In this document: positions 55,755-64,000 of the stretch, piece after piece | How positions within the stretch are numbered: position 1 is the first letter of the stretch | Layout: the number at the start of each line of letters is the position of its first letter | Assembly (NCBI GenBank): GCA_030052745.1 | Contig: JANBVO010000047.1 | Span: 186,001 to 250,000 of the forward strand | Source of the DNA: Pleurostoma richardsiae | Taxonomy: Eukaryota; Ascomycota; Sordariomycetes; Calosphaeriales; Pleurostomataceae | DNA length: 64,000 bases | Direction: 5' to 3' | Translations under genes and position numbers: made by a program | The notes under the pieces: model-generated | Seen by the model: only the letters and a program-made list of their open reading frames with translations | Database searches by the model: none | Told to the model about the DNA's origin: nothing

Positions 55755-57045
55755 CTACCCGTTATGTCCACAATAGAGGAGCCCTGAAGCGCATCTGAGG
55801 TGTACGGGTCACCTATATGGAGACCAAGGTGAGAAAGTCGAGTGTTGTCACGGACCGTCTTCAGGGCTGTTGTCATGGATTGTTCGATCACATGTACGCA
55901 AAGTAACTACTTCCTCATCATCAGATCTTTCTCTGCCGTTATCAAGACAAGCCATAGCAAATGAGATGCCGCGTTCCGAACGAGATTTCTAAGGCGCAGT
56001 CAAGGATTGCCCCTTCGCGGTGCGGCAGGGTTGCTCTCTCCCACCCCCCTGTCCTCGCGTTCCAACTCGAGCAGAAAATCCATCCTCTCCCCCGCATGTA
56101 CTAAGTCTCTTCCGTGTCTCTATACTCCTCGTCCATGTTCGGAGACGAGTCGCCGGAAGATTGAACCACGCAGAAACCGTGTGAGTCATTCAGAACGGCA
56201 CCTGTCGCAGGGTCCGGTACTAGATAGGAGTGGCAGTTGTCGAGATGAGGGAGAAGGAGGTGGGTAGGCGGGATCCACATCCCTCTTCTCCTGTTTTTGA
56301 AAAGAGCGTTCGGAGTTGGGGCGCAACACATAGACAACGTAACGGAAAGAGGAAGGAGGTTTAGTGAGAATTGACGATGCAAAGATGGATTTCCGGTTCA
56401 GCTCACAGCGGGAATTTGATACATATACCATGGTACCTTTAAAACGCCAAAGAGCACTGGCTACGCAGCGAAAAGGACACGTTTCTTTCTTCCGTCGTGT
56501 TTCAACTCCAACCCCAGACGTGCCAGCCACCGTCGACCCGTCTAGCTGACCCTGCCGGATGTATACACGGCCCCCCTTTTTGCGTAGTGTCTTAGCCCCT
56601 CCCCGGACCACTCAGGAGAGTGAAGACACAAGGCCACCGGGCAACGCCGGCATAAACCATGTCAATATGACAGGAAGGCAGGATAGGAGCAGTATAAGCG
56701 CCTGCTCAGACCCTGTCACACCCTCCCTTAAGTATGGCCATCCCACTGCTGGTGAGAGTCCTGAACCAACAGGCCAGGCCTCGTGCTCCCGTACACCTAC
56801 TCGTTGAAGTATTTCGCAGCGGAGAGCCTCCTGATCCGGCTGCCTCGCGTCTCTGAAGGAATTGATCATAGGCTGTCTTCATGCTGCAGGCCCGACTCCT
56901 CCTGGAAAGAAGCCTGTCTGCTGCTCCGACTCAGGTGACAATGCCGCAGAAAATCGCTGACAACGTCAGGGAAGCACACGAACCCGTAATTCAGCTTGCG
57001 AGACTAACCACCTTGATGATTTGCATCATGGGTAAACTGTATCGG
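55755..57045. other. Convergent intergenic region
   Basis: 3' regions of the ComA-like gene (+) and GRR1 (-). No gene is supported in about 1.3 kb. Confidence 0.4.
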
Positions 57046-59645
57046 TCAGACGCCACCCGGACTGGCGCCGGAACTACTAGAACCTTCTCCGATATCATTC
57101 ACCCGGTATGCGGCTACTGAGGCGGATGCCCCCGCTGTTTCTGGAACTTCCCCTGATAGCCTAGCGATGCTGGCTGTGCTTGGTCCGGCGGCGAAGGAGG
57201 GTTCGAAAGACGTTACAGACGGGTTCCCTTGTCTTAGGGGCGCTGATATCGCGATTGCATCACCTCTCCCCAGGGATACGTCCATCGCATCAGCCTCCTC
57301 ATCCTCCAAGCCCGGAGCATGACCCTGGGAAGGGATGTACTGCGCAAGCGTCGCGGGGTCGGTGGGGAAACGTACGCCCTGCTGCACGGGAGACGGATGG
57401 AGGCCCTGGCTAGTCCATATGACGGCGGGGTTGACAGGCTCGGCAGGCGGAGCAGGCGGCGGTGGAATAGGACCATCAACGCTGGTGTCTCCGTTATGCT
57501 GGTGGTTAACGGGTGGCTGTGGGTCGAGGACCATTTCGCTTCCATCATCAAGCCCGTCGTCGTCGTCCACGACGTCTGGTTCCTGGTCATCGAATGGGCC
57601 ACTCGCGGCTTGCTCGACGTGCCCTACGCCCGGGCCGCCATCATTGGCAGCAGGATGCCGCGGATAGCCCAAAGGCGTTCGATCTCGGAGGTCTGCAAAC
57701 GACGGCTCACTGTTCAGATAACGACGGAGACCAACCACGCCTTGTCCCGAGAATACACAAAAGACGTTGCGCTGATGATCTGTGAACTCTTGAGGCAAGA
57801 AGCGGATCAGTATGGCCCGATGTCAGTCTTGCCGAGGGACTGTGCTCACCAGGGGGGGCGTCTCGGCAGAATGCCTCGAGATCTTGTCTAAGAAACGCCT
57901 GGACGCCGGTTAAGCTAAGGTGGGTGAGTCGGGGGCAGGAGTTCAGGAGCTTTATGATAGACTGTCTTGAATTAGCGCTTGGTACATGTACGCGGGAGTC
58001 AAAAGTCACACTCACTCTTAGTGTGAGGCTAGTGCAATAGCTGAGATGCACTCTCTCTAAACTACTATGGCTCGGATACGGCTCGCCGATGATATTGCCC
58101 TCAGCATCTCTCCTGTGTCGATATCGCTGATTCGCCCTCGCTAGTGCATAGACAGACTCGTCAGTGATGTTACTGCACTTGACAAGTCCAATCCTCTTGA
58201 GCTTTGGTAGAGTTGCGAGTCGCGTGACCGAATCGTCGGTCAGGTGGACGCAGCATCCCAAGTCAATGTACCGAATTCTGTTACAGCAGTGTACCAGCCG
58301 CTTCACGGCCTCGTCTGTTATCTGGACGCAGTGGCCCAAATGCACATAGTGGAGATTCTTGCCCAATCGGGAAATGGCAAAGACTGCTGCGTCGGTGATG
58401 TTACGGCACTTGGCAAGGACAAGATTCCGCAGCCGAGGTGCCGCGTCGATAATCTTCTCAACGGCACGGTCCGTAAGGCGGGCACATGAAGTTAGGTCCA
58501 AGATGCGGAGATGCTCGTATGTCTTGCCCGGCGGAAGAGCAAGGAAGGCGTTGTCATCGATCAGCTCGCAATTCGCGAGCCGTAGCTCTCTAAGCGATTT
58601 TCCTCTAGCGAGAAGGGCCGTGACGGGCGAGTTGCCGACGAGCCTGCAGTGATGCAGATCAATCTCGAGGATATTAGGGCATTGCTCGGCGAAGGCGAGA
58701 ACGGCGTCATCGGTGAGTTGGCTGCAGTCGTTCAGTTTAAGCTGGGCAAGAATTAGCGGGCAGCTAGCAAGTAAAGCAGATGTATGGCTGTCGAGGCAAA
58801 ATGTTCATTGGCGTTGAACGGCAAGGCAAGAGGCTTTGCAACATGGAATTGCAAGGCACATAGCAGGGTGGGAGGAAGCCGGTACTCACTCGCTTAATGA
58901 ATCGACAATTTTCGGCTAGGGAAATCATGCTCTCATTCGAAATCCTGGTGCAGTTGGACACGTTGAGGCCTTGAAGCCTCCTGCAGCTGGCTGCAATAGC
59001 GAAGACGGATGACTCGGTGATCTGCTCGTCTCCAGAGATGTCAAGGGCGAGCAGATGATCACTATTGCGGACAAGGGCAATGAGGCCCGAGTCGGTGAGG
59101 CCCTTGCAGTTGGTTAAGGTCAGCCTCTCGACTCTGGTGCAGACAGCCAGAGGCATGACACTCCCGTCATTGACCTTATCGGCGAGGGCGGCCAGGTTAA
59201 GGCGCTTGATGAATTCGCGGTAAGCAAAGTAGGGTTGCTCGAGGCCCAGGGTCTGGCAGATGGACGAATGCTTCGTCCACGACGTGCAGGCCGGACGATG
59301 CCAGAGAAGATCCACAGTGTTTCTGGCCCACCTCTTACAAGTCAACATGCAATGCAGCAGATCGGACGAGGAGGTGAGCTTCGAGAAAATGCCGATCAGG
59401 ATCTCGTTGGGAAGGCGGTTGATCGGTGGTAAGCACTCGTCGTCGTTGACTTGCATATCTTGGAGATTGGGCACGCCGAGGGAGGATTGCGAGTCATTCG
59501 CACCAAGGAAGAAATCCGACTCTTCGTACTCCGCAGGGGCGGGCGAGTTGGTAGAGGAGGAGGACCGGGAGTCATGGTGCCCGTCGGCAGACGTGGAAGC
59601 CTGCCCGGCCGCGATCATGTCGAGCGACGGTGCTTGCTGTCTCAT
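57046..59645 (-). CDS. GRR1: Grr1-type F-box/LRR ubiquitin-ligase adaptor (4 exons)
   Basis: Substrate receptor of an SCF ubiquitin ligase that links nutrient sensing, cyclin turnover and septation in yeasts and filamentous fungi. Exons in transcription order are 59645-58890, 58741-58016, 57961-57850 and 57788-57046, giving 778 aa. A Ser-rich N-terminus precedes the F-box (about residues 75-120: INRLPNEILIGIFSKLTS and CMLTCKRWARNTVDLLW). About a dozen leucine-rich repeats with the classic LxxCxxITD pattern follow (LTLTNCKGLTD, LNVSNCTRISN, LVLAKCRNITD, HLGHCVQITD, DLGCCVHLTD, LVKCSNITD). The C-terminal 220 residues are acidic and Pro-rich (DQEPDVVDDDDGLDD, PIPPPPAPPAEPVNP). Splice joins keep the repeats in register, for example FIKR|LKLNDCSQLTDD. 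Confidence 0.96.
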
Positions 59646-60694
59646 GTTGACACCGACGACCGTGAGACTATGAGGATGATGCTGTGCAGGCCGGTTCTAT
59701 GGGGGCTTGCGGGTCTGTCGTGTCTTAGTCGGGTTGAAGGACGAAGGGTTATGATGTTGCGAGAGCCGGTCGACCATAAATGTTTATGCAGCGGATCCTC
59801 GTTGTGGTTCTCCTCGCCGCCGCCGCCGCCGCCGCCTCTCGCGCGCAAGCTGCGAGGACAGAGGAGTGACAGGTACTGTCAAAACACAAGCACCATCTGC
59901 GGATGATGGATTTGGAATGTGGAAGGACGTCGTCTAGGCCCTAGCAGACACGGATGCGGGTGTGGTGAGCGTGACGAGGGAACCGGCGCCGTAACTGCAG
60001 CTGAAAGAGGGATGCCGTCAAGTGAGGGGTATTAGTAATAACGGGAGCAGCTGGGGACAGAAGGGGGGCGAGGTGCCGTAGGATGATGGCAGCAACAAGC
60101 CGAAGTTGAAAAGAAAGACAAGGCGCTGATCAAGGGTTCCCTGATTTCTTTTCGCAGCTCGGCGGGATAAATGGCGGCGTGCCGTGATGGTGGAGGATAG
60201 AGGATGATGACGATGCCGCCAGCCTTTCCGCACCGGCCTAAACAGGTTGGCGGTAGATGCTCCCCGTGACAGTAAGGCAGGCGCTGTGTGGGGGCGGAGG
60301 TGGCTCCCTTTTGGCGTTCCAACTTCCGCGTCTTAGTACTGCTGCAGTGTGCAAGGTACCCACAGGTATACCCGCACAATTTGGGAGGCCCAACAGTCAG
60401 CGAGAAGACTACGTTTATGGCCCTGTACATGTCGATCTGAGGAGGTACTCACTTACGTAAGGTAGGTACCTGACAGATAGATGCCCGAGCCCCCTGGACC
60501 CCGTAACATACCTACAGTGACTAGGTAGGTAGGTACCTATGTATTTTATGGACCGTTCATCAACCCGGTCCCATCTTCCAATTCGATCTCAAGCGAATAT
60601 TCAATCCTCCATCCCTTCCAGCGCGCCCCATTCACCAGGTAACTCCTTGTATACTGTATCTCTCGTGTCCTGCAGCGCCTCGCGGCTCATCACG
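59646..60694. promoter_or_regulatory. Bidirectional promoter between GRR1 and the AIM18-like gene
   Basis: Divergent spacer of about 1 kb. A GCC-repeat microsatellite (about eight units) lies at about 59815-59836, and TAGGTA/TACCTA words cluster at 60462-60541. No gene is seen. Confidence 0.5.
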
Positions 60695-61867
60695 ATGTTA
60701 CACCACCAACCCGCAGTCCGGCACTTGCTTCCGTCTGTCACCAGATCCCTTGGGCCTACCATCCGGATCTCTCGCAGAACTCTTCTTAGCCGCTCACAAG
60801 GCTCGGCTTCTCGGCGCCAGGCTCTAGAGACTCTGAACGTGCGCCGCCTTTCTCAAGAGGCCGAAGACTACCAACGCACGCGCCGCAACTTCCTCGCTGC
60901 CGGTGCTGTAGCAGGAATCGTCTCCTTCGTTTTCACAGCTTGGAAGCTTAAGGAGGCGCTGTCGGACCCCAGCCGATTGGATTCGGCTCTGCCAGTCACC
61001 GATCCTCGAGCTGGTGGGAGTAGGAAGGTTGTCGTCCATGATGAGGAGGGACGTGAGATTGTTCCGACCGGGAATGCTACCGTCCCTGAATTCCCTCGCA
61101 CCATAACATTGCCGGCCTATTCCCTACCGGCAGCGGCCCGAGGACAGCCCGAGGAGTCGGCCGCAACTACGGCGCCGTCGACGCTACTTATTCCCACCCC
61201 CGTCGATGCCGAGACTGAGTACACGCTTGTGGGAGTGGGGACGAGGACAGTGTCATTCCTCAGCATACAAGTCTACGTTGTGGGCTATTACATCGCAACT
61301 GCGGACATCGCAGAGCTGCAGGCGCGACTGATCAAGAAGATCAATCCCATCGCCAGCACCCTCGTCTCTACGGAAAAAGATGAACTCCGGCAAAATCTAT
61401 TAGATCCCATTGAAGGCGAGCGCATATGGGAGGAGCTCTTGACCTCGGGTGTCCCGGCGCGGAGTGCTTTCCGAGTGGTTCCCGTCCGCGACACTGATTT
61501 TCATCACCTTCGGGATGGATTCGTGAGAGCGATCCAGGCCCGATCTGACAAGAAAGGGGATGAGCGGCTCACCGAGGCCATGCGCGACTTCAGGCAGCTC
61601 TTCAACCGCGGTAAAGTGCCGAAGCAGAAGGAGCTGCTCCTGATCCGGAACAAGGACGGGTACCTACAAGTGGTCTACGACGAGGGTAAGAAGGCAGGAA
61701 AGCAGCTTCTCGGCAGCGTGCACGACGAAAGGATAACGAGGGCGCTCTGGCTCAATTACCTTGCTGGAAAGAAGGTCGCCAGCGAACCTGCGAGAAATAG
61801 CATCGTCCAGGGCATCATGGAGTTTGTCGAGAGACCCGTTGGGACGGTCGCCCTTCAAGTTGTGTGA
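60695..61867 (+). CDS. AIM18-like chalcone-isomerase-fold mitochondrial protein, 390 aa
   Basis: Fungal member of the chalcone isomerase-like fold, related to yeast Aim18/Aim46, which are mitochondrial proteins of the inner membrane region that bind heme rather than acting as isomerases. A basic mitochondrial presequence (about residues 1-55, rich in Arg, Ser and Leu) is followed by a transmembrane segment (NFLAAGAVAGIVSFVFTAW, about 69-87) and a disordered linker. The fold starts near TEYTLVGVGTRTVSFLSIQVYVVGYYI. It includes SAFRVVPVRDTDFHHLRDGF, FRQLFNRGKVPKQKELL and the late SEPARNSIVQGIMEFVERP. Single exon. The first ATG of the presequence frame was chosen; in-frame sequence further upstream contains another Met but reads as leader and overlaps the TAGGTA cluster. 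Confidence 0.9.
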   Translation: MLHHQPAVRHLLPSVTRSLGPTIRISRRTLLSRSQGSASRRQALETLNVRRLSQEAEDYQRTRRNFLAAGAVAGIVSFVFTAWKLKEALSDPSRLDSALPVTDPRAGGSRKVVVHDEEGREIVPTGNATVPEFPRTITLPAYSLPAAARGQPEESAATTAPSTLLIPTPVDAETEYTLVGVGTRTVSFLSIQVYVVGYYIATADIAELQARLIKKINPIASTLVSTEKDELRQNLLDPIEGERIWEELLTSGVPARSAFRVVPVRDTDFHHLRDGFVRAIQARSDKKGDERLTEAMRDFRQLFNRGKVPKQKELLLIRNKDGYLQVVYDEGKKAGKQLLGSVHDERITRALWLNYLAGKKVASEPARNSIVQGIMEFVERPVGTVALQVV

Positions 61868-62418
61868 CCTTCCAACACCAGCACGAAGATGCCGTTGACC
61901 CTCCGAAACAAACCCTGATCTGGCGAAGAACAGTCTGCGCAGCCATGCAAATATCAACTAACTCCGGGACAGTTGCGGGTGTGTATAGTATGAACTCTCG
62001 GGCTGATGGGAAACGCTTGCGGCGTACATCACAGGCGTTTGGTAACTTTTCCCCCAGAGCGGGCACAGACTTGGGTTCTGAGTATAGCAACACATGTGTG
62101 AGAGATACGGTAAGAGAGCGAAGGCAGGTTGGAAGGCATCGCACCTCAGTGTTTATTTCAGTACGAGCCAACTTCGCGCCAACTTTGCGCAGCCACGCAA
62201 TCACAGTGCGGAAGAGAAGGAAACGAGCTGGCAAGGATGCCGACTGCAGGACATTCCGGCAACCGGGTGCATGTGTCATGCTTGCAATAGAATTCTTGTC
62301 TCTACCGCCCTTTCTCTATTCAAAGCTTTGAACGATCCGCAAGTACACTACACGGTTGATCGTGTAAGCATCTTCGTTGGTGCCATAGGCAGGCAGGTGC
62401 CCGCCTCAGTAGACAACC
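61868..62418. other. Convergent intergenic region
   Basis: 3' regions of the AIM18-like gene (+) and glutaredoxin (-). Nothing else is recognised. Confidence 0.4.
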
Positions 62419-62845
62419 TTACGCGATCGCGTGGACGTCCCGGAGCATACTCTCCAGGTCCTGAGGCTTTATCTTCTCAAGATCTGAATTCCCACCAATG
62501 TGTTTCTTGCCGATGAAGATGTTGGGGACCGTGCGCTGGCCGGTCATCTGTTGAAGAGCCGCTTGAATATCGTCGCCATCACCTGTGGAAGGGCAGGTTA
62601 GCACACACAAGTCAATGAGAAGGGCGCAGAACAGCGGACGCACTCTCTTCATTGAGCTCGTAATGGTTGTACTTCGCTCCATAGCCGTCGAGGATCCTCT
62701 TGCTATTCCGGCAGTAGGGACAGTACGACTTGCTGAAGACCATGACGGCGTTCTCGTCGATCATGGTCTGCGCCTTTTGCTTTGCAGCATCCATAGTAAT
62801 TTGTGTCACTGCTGTGCCAGAGAAGAATCGGCGCAAGAAGGACAT
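62419..62845 (-). CDS. Dithiol glutaredoxin (CPYC), 121 aa (2 exons)
   Basis: Glutathione-dependent disulfide reductase. Exons 62845-62644 and 62582-62419 join through a 61-bp intron (GTGCGT...CCACAG) in a Ser codon: NEE(S)|DGDDIQAAL. The active site is FSKSYCPYCRNSKRIL with Cys42 and Cys45. The cis-Pro glutathione site is RTVPNIFIG and the second binding motif HIGGNSDLEK. The N-terminus MSFLRRFFSGTAVTQIT looks like a short mitochondrial presequence, and a second Met at position 18 would give a 104-aa cytosolic form, the usual length for yeast Grx1. Use of the two starts from one gene, as in yeast Grx2, is an inference. Confidence 0.95.
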
Positions 62846-64000
62846 TGACTGACAAGGGGTGCGGAAGAGAGCGAGATAGGAAACCGTAGTGTAAAATGAG
62901 AAGAAGGAGGGGCGATTTTATATACAGCTAGGTAGGTTGGCAACGTAGGAAGTATCTCGAGCGCGTCCTGGTAGTCGGCGCGGGGCGAGGGCGCTGGTTA
63001 CTGAACGATTCTAACGTATGTGGATTTGTCACCATTTAGAGTACCTGGTTACAAACAAAGGGTCTCCGAAGGGATTGACTGGGACTTCACAACGGGGAAC
63101 TCGATAACTTAATTCGATCGCCGAGTCGCCGACGTCCACGCCTCCTTGGGTCCTATGTACCCAGGCACCTAAGGTAAGGTAGGTAAGGTACCTACCTGTC
63201 TAGGTACCTAAGGTATATATTGGGATCCACTGTCTATCCTCAGGTTACTTTACATAGTAGGAGGATGTACCTTTCCTTCCCTTGAGGTTTCTATCGTTGA
63301 ACGGCGATTTGGCTTCCGTAGCGCTCGGACAGTCCATGACTACCTAACCTGCTAACCTGCCAAGGTCTGAAAAAAATCTAAGAGAAAATCCTTATCAGAA
63401 AGTACCTTTAAAAACAAGCAAATTAGTCGTTGGATGGGGTGCAACTCGTTAAGGATTGTCCCTTAGATTTTTTTCACACCTTGCCTGCTAACCAGCTGCT
63501 AACCTACTGCGTAAGATCAGGGAACCAAAGGTATGTGGATGATGTCAGGCAAGTTGGATTAGGTAAGCCATGCTCGTAGTTATTTTGAGTACCGATGGCA
63601 GCCTTCCTTGCCCTCACATCGGCGGACTGTAACCAGGTACCGACCTAAGGTACGTAACCCAAGTACCTAGGTACCTACTCAGGTACCTGATAATTTCCCG
63701 CTTTTACCTTCCCGTAGCCTTCAGCCATCCAGAGGTGTGAGGCCGAAGGGACAAGGCAAAAAAAGGGTGCCCAAAGGATCGATCCGGAATCACCACTACA
63801 ATAGATACTTCCGGATTTTAAGCTGTGCTTCGCCGCCACGAGACGTAAAGATAGCTGTCCGTTATACCGTTGAGGTTTCACCTAACTCCCCCATCGCAAG
63901 AATTCCTGACGAGCACTCCCGACTCCGCCCTCTCTCGCGTCCGCAAGTGTTCCCCCACGAAGGAAAAGTCCTCACGACAGTAACCTCGAGCCACCTGTGG
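62846..64000. other. Terminal intergenic region
   Basis: Promoter of the glutaredoxin gene, with a TATATA-like TTTATATACA at about 62916-62925, then TACCTAGGTA-rich stretches at about 63165-63215 and 63600-63690. It encloses the MITE-like element listed separately. No gene is supported before the window ends. Confidence 0.5.
63361..63483. mobile_element. MITE-like element, 123 bp, with inverted ends
   Basis: The left end CAAGGTCTGAAAAAAATCTA (63361) matches the reverse complement of the right end, which reads CAAGGTGTGAAAAAAATCTA, with one mismatch over about 22 bp. A second inner pair (AATCCTTA at about 63388 and TAAGGATT at about 63450) extends the hairpin. The immediate flanks are both CCTGC (63356-63360 and 63484-63488), a possible 5-bp target-site duplication. 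There is no coding capacity. It is probably a non-autonomous DNA transposon; a large hairpin in transcribed UTR sequence is the alternative. Confidence 0.6.

Overview
The window is nuclear DNA of a filamentous ascomycete, most likely a Sordariomycete. Genes carry short GT-AG introns (about 50-210 bp) with CTAAC/CTGAC branch sites. Typical Pezizomycotina families are present: Zn2Cys6 regulators, Dal5-type MFS carriers, a CBM1 cellulase, a rhamnogalacturonase, a 2EXR protein and a 22-residue metallothionein of the Magnaporthe MMT1 type. Many intergenic regions carry TACCTAGGTA-like motifs. I cannot name the species. Gene models were built by hand, joining exons by reading frame, splice consensus and family continuity.

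Layout. 0.9-3.6 kb: an OPT oligopeptide transporter (+). 4.2-8.4 kb: a decayed, gene-poor island with a broken gene encoding an array of GATA-like CxxC...CxxC modules, a 17-bp minisatellite and a fragment of a DEAH-box RNA helicase. 8.4-14.4 kb: a Zn2Cys6 regulator (-), a small membrane protein (+) and a 2EXR protein (-). 15.6-20.9 kb: a probable catabolic cluster of a Dal5-type transporter (-), a divergent Zn2Cys6 regulator (+) and a fumarylacetoacetate-hydrolase-family enzyme (-). 22.8-27.2 kb: two secreted plant-cell-wall enzymes, a GH5 cellulase with CBM1 and a GH28 rhamnogalacturonase. 27.2-33.3 kb: a decaying accessory block with coding remnants, a fungal-type regulator lacking a visible zinc cluster, and a head-to-head MFS carrier with a stop and a frameshift. 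34.4-37.8 kb: a MetE-C-terminal-like methyltransferase (+) and a secreted alpha/beta hydrolase (-).

From about 39.9 kb the window becomes mostly conserved housekeeping sequence. It holds guanylate kinase, an unknown 301-aa protein, an OCRL-like inositol 5-phosphatase with ASH and RhoGAP-like regions, the decapping factor Dcp1, a 101-aa hydrophobic protein, a Swi5/Sae3 recombination mediator, the metallothionein, a ComA/phosphosulfolactate-synthase-like protein, the SCF adaptor Grr1, an AIM18-type chalcone-isomerase-fold mitochondrial protein and a CPYC glutaredoxin. A 123-bp MITE-like element with inverted ends and a possible 5-bp target duplication lies at 63.4 kb.

The clearest functional unit is the transporter/regulator/FAH trio at 15.6-20.9 kb. 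The least familiar coding material is the CxxC/ERPRxxWDPTDP module array at 4.2-5.6 kb. No rRNA, tRNA, CRISPR array or viral fossil was recognised.
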